Positions 23,801-31,713 of a stretch of 36,805 nucleotides of DNA are shown here, in pieces (positions within the stretch are counted from its first letter, which is position 1; each line of letters starts with the position of its first letter). The stretch lies in contig JAAVAO010000009.1 of the NCBI GenBank assembly GCA_014803985.1, positions 1-36,805 of the forward strand. The letters are read 5' to 3'. The notes beneath the pieces were generated by a model. It was given only the letters and a program-made list of their open reading frames with translations, was not told the DNA's origin and did not search any database. The DNA comes from Treponema sp. (GTDB taxonomy: Bacteria > Spirochaetota > Spirochaetia > Treponematales > Treponemataceae). Made by a program: the position numbers and the translations under genes.

Positions 23801-24939
23801 AAAATTACACAAATGAAGAACTACATCACATTTACAAATCACGATGCAAAAAAGTTGCGGAATATCTTTCTAAAAACAGACTCGGAGCGGCAGTTTTTAT
23901 AGACTCAGAATCTCATCGAGACGCTTCAATTCGGTATCTTTCAGGTCATCCAAGTGATGCTATTTTAATAATTTTTGAAAATGAAAAAAGCGTTTTGATT
24001 CCCTGGGATGAAATTTTAAGCAGAAAAATTGCTTTTGCAGACAAAATAATTCCATACACACGGTATAAAAATCAAAAAATTCAAGCGGTGAAAGCACATT
24101 TAAATGCCGCAAAAAATATACAAACGATGAAAGTGGAGCTTCCACCGTCTATCCCCTATCCTACCTTTTTAAAGTTCGTTGATGCCCTGCCTGCTTGGGA
24201 TGTGCGTTGCCGTGAATGCGGAGTACACCACTATTTACAAGAACTCAGAATGATTAAAGATGAATACGAAATTGAATGCATACGAGAGGCAGCAAGAATT
24301 GGAGATTTAATAATAGATAAAATAGAAGAGGACACAAAAAACGGTTCTTTACAATCAGAAAGCGACGTTGCACTTTTAATTGAAAAGATGCTTCGTGAAA
24401 ATAACTGCGAACGCACTGGATTTGACACTCTTGCAGCAGGTTCTCATCGCTCATGGGCAATACACGCCTTTCCTGGGTACACAAATGCACAATGGGCTTC
24501 CGATGGACTGTCAATCCTTGACTTTGGCGTAGTTTATAACGGCTACACAAGCGACACAACGCTCACCATTGTAAAAAATCCCAGTCCGCAACAAGAAAAA
24601 CTTGTCGCCTTAGTGGAAGCCGCCGCCGCGGAATGCCTAAATCTGTATAAAAATGGAATTCCTGTTCGGCAAGCGGCAGAAAGGGCGGATTCTATTTTTC
24701 AGGCATCAAAAAGAAGTATGCCCCATACGTTAGGTCATGCCATAGGACTTGAAGTCCACGAATATCCAAGAATCAGCACAAAAATGACAGAAGATGTTGT
24801 ATTTAAAACGGGAATGATTATAACATTAGAGCCAGGACTGTATGATGAAGCGCTTGGCGGAGTCCGACTTGAAAACGATGTTTTAATTACTGAAATTGGA
24901 AACGAAGTTATAACTCATTCGAGAATTATACGAATTTGA
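23797..24939 (+). CDS. M24-family metallopeptidase (Xaa-Pro aminopeptidase-like)
   Basis: A 380-aa cytoplasmic peptidase of the pita-bread fold, probably removing N-terminal residues next to proline. The N-terminal ~125 residues are the creatinase-type accessory domain (LSGHPSDAILIIF). The catalytic domain has the five metal ligands in order: Asp in SILDFGVVYNG, Asp in YTSDTTLTI, His in HTLGHAIGLEVHEYP, Glu in IITLEPGLY and Glu in VRLENDVLI. The start codon overlaps the murJ stop (ATGA), so the two genes are translationally coupled. Substrate not determinable; it may also be called PepP or PepQ. Confidence 0.92.
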   Translation: MKNYTNEELHHIYKSRCKKVAEYLSKNRLGAAVFIDSESHRDASIRYLSGHPSDAILIIFENEKSVLIPWDEILSRKIAFADKIIPYTRYKNQKIQAVKAHLNAAKNIQTMKVELPPSIPYPTFLKFVDALPAWDVRCRECGVHHYLQELRMIKDEYEIECIREAARIGDLIIDKIEEDTKNGSLQSESDVALLIEKMLRENNCERTGFDTLAAGSHRSWAIHAFPGYTNAQWASDGLSILDFGVVYNGYTSDTTLTIVKNPSPQQEKLVALVEAAAAECLNLYKNGIPVRQAAERADSIFQASKRSMPHTLGHAIGLEVHEYPRISTKMTEDVVFKTGMIITLEPGLYDEALGGVRLENDVLITEIGNEVITHSRIIRI

Positions 24940-24989
24940 CTTGGGGAATAAAACATAAAAATATATTATTGAAAAAAAAGAGGGAAAAA

Positions 24990-25796
24990 ATGATTATTGA
25001 TGCACATGTACACATCGGAGGAAAAGTAGGTTTCAAAATGAAGGAATCGGTTGTCTTGAATGCAATGACAAAATATGGAATTGACAAGGCAATTGTTTCA
25101 AACGCAGACTCAATGGAAGTGGACTTTGAACAAAATCCTATCCCCGCTGAACAGCAAACATCAATGTATAACTCAACCGTTAAGGCTATTAACTTCGCAC
25201 GGAACAACGCGGACAAGATTTTTGTGGCGGCATGGGTTAAGCCTAAAAATGAACAGCCTGATAAAAATTTCTATGATTTGATTGAACGCAATTTGGATAT
25301 TGTAAAGGCTCTAAAAGTGCATCCCTACCACTCAGCAGAACCTTTTAACAGCGAACGAACGCAAGAATTTATTCGCATGGCACAGACATTTTCACTTCCT
25401 ATCATAGTACACACCGCCCTCGATCCTTTTTCACGAGTGGATTTAGTTGCTGAAATAGCAAAAAAATATCCTGAAGTAAAATTTATCTTGGCTCACCTTG
25501 AATTGCAAAGCGATAATCTCCACGCAATAGATTTGTGCAAAAAAACGCCCAATCTTTACGCTGACACTGCATGGGTTACTCTTGAAAATACAAAAAAATT
25601 CATTAAAGAATGTGGAAGCGAGCGAATACTGTTTGGATCTGATATGCCAATAGATGGAGAAGACACCTACTCAAAAAACAAAGAGGGAGAACGCTCTATC
25701 TATCAGGACTATTTTGCGTTAGCAAGCAATGTACAAGCAAATGAAATTGAGGAAAACCTATTGTTCCGCAATGCCCAACGCATTTTCAAAATATAA
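24990..25796 (+). CDS. Amidohydrolase_2-family metal-dependent hydrolase
   Basis: A 268-aa TIM-barrel hydrolase. The real start is the ATG at 24990 with GAGGGA five bases upstream; the frame is open 18 codons further back, but that part is K-rich and not protein-like. The family signature DAHVHIGG (His6 and His8), the middle PIIVHTALDPFSRVD histidine, VKFILAHLELQ histidine and the late ILFGSDMPIDGED aspartate match the metal-site order of PF04909 proteins (decarboxylases and lactonases). The substrate is unknown. It lies 50 bases after the M24 peptidase gene and probably shares its mRNA. A 12-bp hairpin follows at 25813-25851. Confidence 0.88.
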   Translation: MIIDAHVHIGGKVGFKMKESVVLNAMTKYGIDKAIVSNADSMEVDFEQNPIPAEQQTSMYNSTVKAINFARNNADKIFVAAWVKPKNEQPDKNFYDLIERNLDIVKALKVHPYHSAEPFNSERTQEFIRMAQTFSLPIIVHTALDPFSRVDLVAEIAKKYPEVKFILAHLELQSDNLHAIDLCKKTPNLYADTAWVTLENTKKFIKECGSERILFGSDMPIDGEDTYSKNKEGERSIYQDYFALASNVQANEIEENLLFRNAQRIFKI

Positions 25797-25812
25797 ACAA
25801 TTGTGTAGCGCG

Positions 25813-25851
25813 CTAGCACGTTTTGATAGCATAACGAATAAAACGTGCTAG
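25813..25851 (+). terminator. Hairpin terminator after the amidohydrolase gene
   Basis: ctagcacgtttt (25813-25824) and aaaacgtgctag (25840-25851) form a perfect 12-bp stem with a 15-base loop, 16 bases past the stop. A T-run after the stem is lacking, so termination may be partial. Confidence 0.6.
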
Positions 25852-25980
25852 GAAAAAGTGCGGGGGAAAAATGGAAAAGACGAGATACTTTTCAAGCCTT
25901 TATCAATCAAAATGCCCCTTCACTTATGTACTACCGTTTCTCACCTCGTTGCGAATCGGCAGTACAATACAGCAAAGCAT

Positions 25981-26727
25981 TTACCCTTTCCAAGCATTGT
26001 ATTTTTCACACTCAAGGATTTTTCGTGCGTTTTCAACTCTCTCTTGAGAGGGGCTTTCCACGTCCTTTAAAATATAGTCCATTCCCAAATCCTTGTACTT
26101 AATTGACCCCAAACCATGATAGGGCAGAATTTCAACACGATGAATATTGTGCAGTGTTCTGATAAAATCACGTGTTTTTGTTAAATACTCGTCATTATCA
26201 GTAATGCCAGGAACTAACACATGTCTAATCCAAACAGGTTTATTGATTTTATCAAGATATTTAAAAAGCATTTGCACATTTTTACCGCTTTTCCCTGTGA
26301 GAGCAATATGTTCATTCTCATCAATATGCTTTATATCAAGCAAGACAGTGTCCGTCACCGCCATAAGACGCTCAAACTTTGAAAACCACGGCTCATCTTC
26401 CGTGTACGGCGCACCCGAAGTGTCAATGCATGTAGTAATTCCGCGAGCCTTTGCCTTTTCAAACAGTTCAATTAAAAAATCAATTTGAAAAAGAGGCTCT
26501 CCCCCACTCGCTGTAATTCCACCATTTTTTCCCCAAAAAGGACGGCACGACTCCGCTTCATCCAAAAGTTGCTCCGCAGTATATTTTTTGCCATTATGCA
26601 TATCCCACATATCAGGATTGTGACAATACTTACAACGAAGCGGACAGCCTGAAAAGAATATTATAAATCGAACCCCAGGTCCATCAACAGAGCCAAACGA
26701 CTCCAACTGCTTTACATAGCCTTCCAT
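25981..26727 (-). CDS. pflA: Pyruvate formate-lyase activating enzyme
   Basis: Radical SAM enzyme that installs the glycyl radical on pyruvate formate-lyase under anaerobic conditions. The CxxxCxxC cluster motif is CPLRCKYC (Cys28, Cys32, Cys35 with this start), followed by HNPDMW; the SAM-binding GGEP (TASGGEPLFQ) and the later LLDIKHIDE and ILPYHGLGSIKY blocks are typical. Length 248 aa is normal. The second ATG (26727) has GAGGA nine bases upstream; the first, three codons earlier, is too close to that site. No pflB is in the window, so the partner must lie elsewhere, or another glycyl-radical enzyme is the target. Separated from ftsH by a repeat and a large hairpin. Confidence 0.93.
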   Translation of the reverse strand: MEGYVKQLESFGSVDGPGVRFIIFFSGCPLRCKYCHNPDMWDMHNGKKYTAEQLLDEAESCRPFWGKNGGITASGGEPLFQIDFLIELFEKAKARGITTCIDTSGAPYTEDEPWFSKFERLMAVTDTVLLDIKHIDENEHIALTGKSGKNVQMLFKYLDKINKPVWIRHVLVPGITDNDEYLTKTRDFIRTLHNIHRVEILPYHGLGSIKYKDLGMDYILKDVESPSQERVENARKILECEKYNAWKG

Positions 26728-26749
26728 TTTTATCATTCCTCAATTTTGT

Positions 26750-26826
26750 AGCGAAGTGCTTCCGCAACAAGCGCATAGCGCAAAGTTTCAAGCGAGAACA
26801 GCAGTAAACAAGCGAGTTTTTATAAA
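26750..26826. repeat. Interspersed repeat, family 1, copy B
   Basis: The core cgaagtgcttccgcaacaag, cgcatagcgcaaagtttcaa and gcagtaaacaagcgagtttt matches the reverse complement of copy A (29310-29378) at about 85 percent by eye. It sits between ftsH and pflA. Confidence 0.75.
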
Positions 26827-26884
26827 GTATATAAAAACATTCTCCCTGCGCCTTCGCAAATGTTTTTTATATTTTTAAAACTCG
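26813..26884. terminator. Large imperfect hairpin between ftsH and pflA
   Basis: cgagttttt plus tataaaaacatt (26813-26841) pairs imperfectly with aatgttttttata plus aaaactcg (26858-26884). The outer arms repeat the cgagtttt/aaaactcg pairing found in family 1. It lies about 50 bases past the ftsH stop and probably terminates or processes the ftsH message. Confidence 0.55.
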
Positions 26885-26932
26885 TTGGCAGAGTGGCACA
26901 ACCCCCTGCGTACTATTTTAGCTGCTGTTTTA

Positions 26933-28975
26933 TCATTCCTCTTCTATCTGCTCAACATCCGTTTTCTGTTCGGTGGAATTTGCAGCGATTTCCATACAAT
27001 GTTTTTCACCCTTTATTATTTCTTCAAATTCCTTGCTTTCCATTGTTTCAATTTCCAACAGACGCTTTGCAATATACTCGATTAAATCTCTATGCTCTTG
27101 TAAAAGTGACAGCACATGATTGTATCGCTCATTGATTATGCGCGCAATTTCCTCGTCAATATACTGTTGAGTGCTTTCTGCATATTCCCGCACAAGTTCA
27201 GGACTGTCATATCCATACCCTTTTCCACTCTTTCCAAGCGTCATATTTTTAAATCGTTCGCTCATACCATAGTCGGTAATCATTTTGCGCACCGTGTCAG
27301 TTGCGCGCTGAATATCGTTCGCCGCGCCTGTTGAAATTTCATTAAATATAATCTGCTCCGCCGCGCGCCCTCCAAGCATAACATCCACTTCGCCAAGCAA
27401 TTTTTTCTCGCTTGAAAGAAATGTGTCGTCCTCTGGAAGTTGCATAGTATATCCGAGGGCCCCCATTCCGCGTGGAATAATCGTAATCTTGTGAACAGGA
27501 TCTGCGGTCGGAGTAAACGCCGCAGCAAGCGCATGACCTGTTTCATGATAGGCAACAATGCGTCGCTCATCCTCACGGACAACACGGCTCTTTTTTTGCA
27601 AGCCCACCATAACCTTTTCGATCGCCTCGTTAAAGTCTTCCATCGCAACTTTTTTGCGCCCTGCACGAACCGCAAGAAGAGCCGCTTCATTAACAATATT
27701 CGCTAAATCCGCACCACTAAAACCTGAAGAAGCATGTGCAATCGCAGAAAAGTCAACGTCAGAATCTATCTTAACATTTTTTGAATGAATCTTTAAAATT
27801 GCCTCCCGCCCTTTTACATCAGGTCTATCCACAACAACTTGCCTGTCAAAGCGACCTGGACGCAAAAGCGCAGGATCAAGTATATCAGGACGGTTTGTGG
27901 CAGCAAGAATTATCAGTCCTTTTTCATTGTCGAAGCCATCCATTTCAACCAAAAGTTGATTTAAAGTCTGTTCACGTTCATCGTTTCCGCCCAAGTTATT
28001 CATGCGACTTTTTCCAATCGCATCAAGTTCATCTATAAAGACAATGCACGGTGCTTTTTCACGAGCAGAACGGAACAAATCTCGAACACGGCTTGCACCC
28101 ACGCCAACAAACATTTCAACAAAATCCGAACCAGAAATTCTAAAGAAAGGCACTCCCGCCTCCCCTGCAACAGCACGTGCAAGAAGGGTTTTTCCCGTAC
28201 CAGGAGGTCCGACAAGCAAAACGCCCTTTGGAATCTTTCCGCCGATTTCAGTATATTTTTTTGGCGACTTTAAAAAATCAACCACTTCAACAAGCTCTTC
28301 TTTTGCCTCGTCAACTCCCGCCACATCATCAAATCGAGTTTTAACCTTTCCTTCCTCCACCGCTTTAGAACGTCCTCCGCCTGCTCCAAACAGACTGCCC
28401 ATTCCGCCGCCCATACCATTTCCCATTTTTCTAATGAGAAGATAATAAATCAAGAAAAGAAGACCAAACGGCACCAGTAAATTCAAAAGCAACTGAAAGA
28501 TATAATTGTTGCTTTTTGCCACAAACTTATATTCAACGTTTTTTTCATCAAGCAAATCAATAAAATTAGACATTAAAACGGCGGTAGTTCTGTACACCTT
28601 TCTTTTTTGCTGCGAATTCGCTTGAAAAAGAGAAATCCCCTTTTGCTTTTCAATATCATCGATTATTGCAGGACCATATCCTATAAGATACGACTCCCCT
28701 ATTTCAACCGATTCAATTTCGCCGTCCTGAACTTTTTTACGAAAGTCAGAATATTTTATTGCATTGTCAGACCTTCCCATAAACAAAAAGTCAGCAAGCC
28801 CCAACACAAGCAACACAATAAGCATAACTGCCCAAAACGGAAAGCGTTTTTTATCATTCTTTCTGTTTTTATCGCCGCCCTCTTCAGATCCTGCAAACTT
28901 AAAGAAATTATATGGATCAGTGTCCTTTTTTTCTTTGTCTTCTTCCTCTGCGGAATTCTTTTTTTCTTTTCCCAT
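26933..28975 (-). CDS. ftsH: ATP-dependent zinc metalloprotease FtsH
   Basis: Membrane-anchored hexameric AAA+ protease for membrane-protein quality control. With the ATG at 28975 (AGGA about nine bases upstream) it is 680 aa; the frame is open 41 codons further back, but that section is not FtsH-like. Transmembrane helices lie at about 46-66 and 160-182 with a short extracytoplasmic domain between. Then Walker A GPPGTGKT (256-263), Walker B IVFIDE (311-316), arginine fingers in LLRPGRFDR, zinc site HETGH (477-481) and the third ligand Asp554 in AANDIQ. The C-terminal ~30 residues are acidic. The N-terminal ~45 residues are charged and longer than in E. coli. Probably monocistronic. Confidence 0.97.
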   Translation of the reverse strand: MGKEKKNSAEEEDKEKKDTDPYNFFKFAGSEEGGDKNRKNDKKRFPFWAVMLIVLLVLGLADFLFMGRSDNAIKYSDFRKKVQDGEIESVEIGESYLIGYGPAIIDDIEKQKGISLFQANSQQKRKVYRTTAVLMSNFIDLLDEKNVEYKFVAKSNNYIFQLLLNLLVPFGLLFLIYYLLIRKMGNGMGGGMGSLFGAGGGRSKAVEEGKVKTRFDDVAGVDEAKEELVEVVDFLKSPKKYTEIGGKIPKGVLLVGPPGTGKTLLARAVAGEAGVPFFRISGSDFVEMFVGVGASRVRDLFRSAREKAPCIVFIDELDAIGKSRMNNLGGNDEREQTLNQLLVEMDGFDNEKGLIILAATNRPDILDPALLRPGRFDRQVVVDRPDVKGREAILKIHSKNVKIDSDVDFSAIAHASSGFSGADLANIVNEAALLAVRAGRKKVAMEDFNEAIEKVMVGLQKKSRVVREDERRIVAYHETGHALAAAFTPTADPVHKITIIPRGMGALGYTMQLPEDDTFLSSEKKLLGEVDVMLGGRAAEQIIFNEISTGAANDIQRATDTVRKMITDYGMSERFKNMTLGKSGKGYGYDSPELVREYAESTQQYIDEEIARIINERYNHVLSLLQEHRDLIEYIAKRLLEIETMESKEFEEIIKGEKHCMEIAANSTEQKTDVEQIEEE

Positions 28976-29195
28976 TGAAATAAATCCTATAAACAAAACT
29001 CTATAATAAATATATGAAAATTTATAAAAATAGTCTATACAAATATTTATCAATTGAGCGCAATACCATACACCACAGACACTCCTGCTTGATGACACCT
29101 ATTGACCTCGCTCTAAAAATGCCTTTTCAACAACTCTTGAATGCAATGGAATAGAAAATCAATAAAGGAACTCTATTTTAATTCTCTACTATCTC

Positions 29196-29222
29196 TAAAG
29201 TTTTTTTTTACAAAACCGATAC
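29196..29222 (+). promoter_or_regulatory. Sigma-28 (FliA) type flagellar promoter
   Basis: TAAAGTTT (29196-29203), an 11-base spacer and ACCGATAC (29215-29222) match the sigma-28 consensus TAAAGTTT-N11-GCCGATAA at 14 of 16 positions. It points at fliS, giving a 5' UTR of about 275 bases that includes family 1 repeat copy A. Confidence 0.75.
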
Positions 29223-29257
29223 TCTAAACTGAAGAGATATGTAAAATAAATTGGTTT

Positions 29258-29450
29258 AAAATCAGCAACTAAAATTGAGTTGCTGATTTTAATGCGAGTT
29301 TTTTCAAAACTCGCTTATTTACTGTCATTTTCGCTTGAAACTTCGCGCTATGCGCTTGTTGCGAAAGCACTTCGTTGCAAAATGGCGTTTTCAGCAATTC
29401 AAAAGTTGAAACTTTTTTCATTGCTGAAAATTAAGGAAGGTTTAAAACAG
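29258..29450. repeat. Interspersed hairpin repeat, family 1, copy A (longest)
   Basis: Contains at least four hairpins: 29258-29270/29278-29290 (aaaatcagcaact with agttgctgatttt), gcgagttt/aaactcgc just after it, ttttcagcaat/attgctgaaaa (29388-29398/29420-29430) and an inner aaaagt/actttt (29401-29416). The first two correspond to copy D, and the centre to copies B and C. It ends ggtttaaaacaggcaac, which is also the edge of copy D. It lies between the sigma-28 promoter and fliS, so it would be transcribed as leader RNA. The stretch 28976-29195 before it holds the ftsH upstream region and no gene. Confidence 0.8.
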
Positions 29451-29505
29451 GCAACTGGAAAAATGTTTTTTATATCTTTTCAACTGCACAAACAAGGAGG
29501 AAAAA

Positions 29506-29946
29506 ATGGCATACAATCAGGCGTACAATGCATATCAAAAAACAAACGTTACAACAGCGAGTCAAGGACACCTGATAGTTCTTCTCTATGAGGCGGCAGT
29601 GAAAAACTTAAAGTCTGCACTGACCTATATAAAAGACGATGGAAGTATAAAACCTGCGGAAATCGAAAAATTTTCCAACAGCATACAAAAAACGCGGGAT
29701 ATAATTTCAGAGCTTGAAGTTTCGCTTGACATGGAAAAAGGTGGAGAAATAGCAAAAAATCTTATGTCTCTTTATATCTTTTTCAACAGCGAACTTCTTG
29801 AGGCAAATATAAAGCATATAAAGCCAAAAATTGAAAATGTTATGAAAATGCTCGAAGACTTGCTTTTCGCATGGAAAACAGCATCAAACAGCACGGCAAA
29901 TGCACCGGCACAAAGCACAAGAAGCGCATTGAACATAGAAGGATAG
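29506..29946 (+). CDS. fliS: Flagellin export chaperone FliS
   Basis: Binds flagellin in the cytoplasm and keeps it unpolymerised until export. The 146-aa helical protein opens with AYNQAYNAYQKTNVTTASQG and then HLIVLLYEAAVKNLKSAL, the diagnostic FliS start (xAYxxxxVxTASPxxLIxxLYxGA). The last ~20 residues are Ala/Ser/Thr-rich. aaggagg seven bases before the ATG is an excellent ribosome site. It is first in a unit with the FlgN-like gene and folA, behind a sigma-28 type promoter. Confidence 0.93.
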   Translation: MAYNQAYNAYQKTNVTTASQGHLIVLLYEAAVKNLKSALTYIKDDGSIKPAEIEKFSNSIQKTRDIISELEVSLDMEKGGEIAKNLMSLYIFFNSELLEANIKHIKPKIENVMKMLEDLLFAWKTASNSTANAPAQSTRSALNIEG

Positions 29947-30025
29947 AAGCAGCAAAAGATACCAGCGTTCATCTATGGTTTTTACACGCTTGCACGTTTG
30001 CGAGAATATAATGGAGGAATAAAAA

Positions 30026-30505
30026 ATGGCAAATATTTCTGATGAAGAATTAGCAGAGAGAGTTGCAATTTTAAGACGATTTAGGTCGCTTTTGGAGCAA
30101 CAGAGAAAAAAATTCAAGGATTATCTTACCGTTCTTGAAAAGCAAGAAACATCCATTGAGGAAGAAGACACAGTGGCACTTGCCGCACACACAGAATTGG
30201 AGCAGCAAGTTGCAATGGGCATTGAAAGTCTGCAAAAAGTAATTGTTCCAATGTCGGAAATGTACAGGGAATCCGTTGGAAACATTGCACAAAACGAACA
30301 AGGCGCAGTTTCATCAATACAAGAGGAATTAAACGCCCTGCAACAAAAAGTTTTGGAGCAAAACAAAAAAAACAAAGAGCTTCTACAAGTGCATCTTGTG
30401 AAAATCAAAACGCAGCTTGAGCAATTTAGAAATCCATATAAAAATCGTTCAAGCGTTTATGCAATGAGCGCATCCAGCGGAAGTCTTGTAACAGTTGAAG
30501 CATAA
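30026..30505 (+). CDS. FlgN-like flagellar export chaperone
   Basis: A 159-aa all-helical coiled-coil protein, with an N-terminal heptad region (LAERVAILRRFRSLLEQQRK) and a repeating EQQVAMGIESLQKVIVPM segment, of the size and helical composition of FlgN, which chaperones the hook-filament junction proteins FlgK and FlgL. AATGGAGGAAT precedes the ATG. Placed directly after fliS under the flagellar promoter, it fits that role. FlgN sequences diverge strongly, so the call rests on size, helicity and context. Confidence 0.65.
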   Translation: MANISDEELAERVAILRRFRSLLEQQRKKFKDYLTVLEKQETSIEEEDTVALAAHTELEQQVAMGIESLQKVIVPMSEMYRESVGNIAQNEQGAVSSIQEELNALQQKVLEQNKKNKELLQVHLVKIKTQLEQFRNPYKNRSSVYAMSASSGSLVTVEA

Positions 30506-30508
30506 TGT

Positions 30509-30997
30509 ATGATTGCACTCATTGTAGCATACACAAAAAGCGCGAGAGTCATTGGAAAAGACGGAAAAATTCCGTGGAATATACCCGATGATTTGCAGCG
30601 CTTTCAATTTTTAACGGAGGGAAATGCAGTTATATTCGGGCGAAAAACATTTGAAAGCATTGGACACACATTAAAAAATCGCTTGAATATTGTAGTCACA
30701 CGCTCTGTAAAAAAATCATTCTCCACTCCGTCAGAAAACCAGAGCCTTTTATATGCAAATAGAGTGGAAGAGGCATTTTCCATTGCAAAAAATAATGGAT
30801 ATGAAAACATATTTGTCTGTGGCGGTCAAAACATATACAAAGAAGCCCTTCCCTTTTGCAATACGCTGTATCTCACTGAAATAAACAAAGAATATGACGG
30901 AGACACTTTCTTTCCCAAAATCGATGAAACAAAATTCAAAGAAATAGAGCGCATCGAAAACAACGGATTCACATACAGAACTATGGAACGAATATAG
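30509..30997 (+). CDS. folA: Dihydrofolate reductase
   Basis: Reduces dihydrofolate to tetrahydrofolate with NADPH. The 162-aa sequence is normal length: IALIVAYTKSARVIGKDGKI at the start, then PWNIPDDLQRFQFLT (substrate-binding Asp), VIFGRKTFESIG and IFVCGGQNIYKEALPF, where CGGQNIY is the NADPH-binding GGxxxY motif. It starts three bases after the stop of the FlgN-like gene, so it is probably co-transcribed with the flagellar chaperones, which is an unusual neighbourhood. No thymidylate synthase is adjacent. It ends before the family 2 repeat. Confidence 0.95.
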   Translation: MIALIVAYTKSARVIGKDGKIPWNIPDDLQRFQFLTEGNAVIFGRKTFESIGHTLKNRLNIVVTRSVKKSFSTPSENQSLLYANRVEEAFSIAKNNGYENIFVCGGQNIYKEALPFCNTLYLTEINKEYDGDTFFPKIDETKFKEIERIENNGFTYRTMERI

Positions 30998-31090
30998 GGG
31001 CTGCTGTTGAGTTTTAATGCGGCAAGGATTGTAGGGGAGCGCAGGCTGCCACTGGACTGAACGAGTGTACGAGTGAGGGAAGCGGCTGGA

Positions 31091-31250
31091 GGCGAAAGCC
31101 GAAACCCCGAAAAGGTCGCACGGCAAAGCCGTGCTTACCAAGTTTTGCGTTGCAAAACTTGCCACTCTCCTACTGATATTGAGAGTCGCAAAAGTGACTA
31201 CTGGGTTGTGATTGCGTAACGAAGCAACAAGCCGCCCAAATTATAATTAT
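31091..31250 (+). repeat. Interspersed repeat, family 2, copy 2
   Basis: Matches 21938-22043 in inverted orientation at both ends: ggcgaaagccgaaaccccga with aaaaggtcgcacggcaaagc at the left, and agcaacaagccgcccaaatt at the right. Two perfect hairpins lie in the middle: gcacggc/gccgtgc (31118-31124/31128-31134) and aagttttgc/gcaaaactt (31140-31148/31152-31160). The whole gap 30998-31338 between folA and gatC holds no gene; its first ~90 bases are GC-rich and may extend the repeat. Confidence 0.7.
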
Positions 31251-31338
31251 ATACGACTATAAATGTCGAGCTTTAACCTAGTAATGTACTTGCACTATAA
31301 TTTTTCATTCTGAAACTATGAAGAAACAACATCACCAG

Positions 31339-31367
31339 TTTACAGTTTTTGTTAAATAAAATATAAT
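31339..31367 (+). promoter_or_regulatory. Promoter of gatCA
   Basis: TTTACA (31339-31344), a 17-base spacer and a perfect TATAAT (31362-31367). The expected start (31374-31375) falls on the ATG at 31375. An in-frame ATG at 31366 lies inside the -10 box and cannot be the start. Confidence 0.75.
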
Positions 31368-31374
31368 GCCATAT

Positions 31375-31686
31375 ATGAGCGAACACAAGCAAATAAATGA
31401 AGAAACACTGGAAAATCTTCTCTATCTTTCCAGACTTTCACCAGAAAGCACTGATATGGCAACGCTTAAAAAGCAAGTTGATGAAATCATTGGATATTTT
31501 GAGATTCTTTCAAAATATGACGACAGCGAAAACCCTTATGATGCATACCCAAAGACTGAAGCCGAAAAACTGCGTGCCGATGAAATAGTTCCGGGACTTG
31601 AAATGAACCGTGTAAAAAAAATCAACGAACCAAACTTTATGGACGGATATTTCCAAGTGCCAAAAGTGCTGGGAGAAGGCGCGTAA
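31375..31686 (+). CDS. gatC: Asp/Glu-tRNA amidotransferase subunit C
   Basis: Small stabilising subunit of GatCAB, which converts Glu-tRNA-Gln (and Asp-tRNA-Asn) to the amidated form. With the ATG at 31375 it is 103 aa: INEETLENLLYLSRLSPES and the IIGYFEILSKYDDS helix match GatC, and the C-terminal end ENPYDAYP, then LRADEIVPGL fits the segment that wraps GatA. The start is set by the promoter: TATAAT ends seven bases before this ATG and no ribosome-binding site is present, so translation is predicted to be leaderless. gatA follows after 27 bases. Confidence 0.9.
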   Translation: MSEHKQINEETLENLLYLSRLSPESTDMATLKKQVDEIIGYFEILSKYDDSENPYDAYPKTEAEKLRADEIVPGLEMNRVKKINEPNFMDGYFQVPKVLGEGA

Positions 31687-31713
31687 AAACGAAAAAAGGA
31701 AACGGATAAACCT

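Noticed and set aside
24936..24989. Amidohydrolase start at TTG 24936 overlapping the M24 gene
   Set aside because: The extension is lysine-rich filler; the ATG at 24990 has GAGGGA and opens directly with the family DAHVH motif.
25928..25965. Terminator for pflA (gtactaccg/cggcagtac pairing)
   Set aside because: The stem has a mismatch and no T-run follows on the minus strand; support is too weak to list.
28976..29098. 41-codon N-terminal extension of FtsH
   Set aside because: The extension is not FtsH-like, and the ATG at 28975 has AGGA upstream.
31018..31250. Structured housekeeping RNA (RNase P, tmRNA or 6S)
   Set aside because: It is hairpin-rich, but the conserved cores of these RNAs are absent and the sequence is shared with 21938-22043, so a repeat is the simpler reading.
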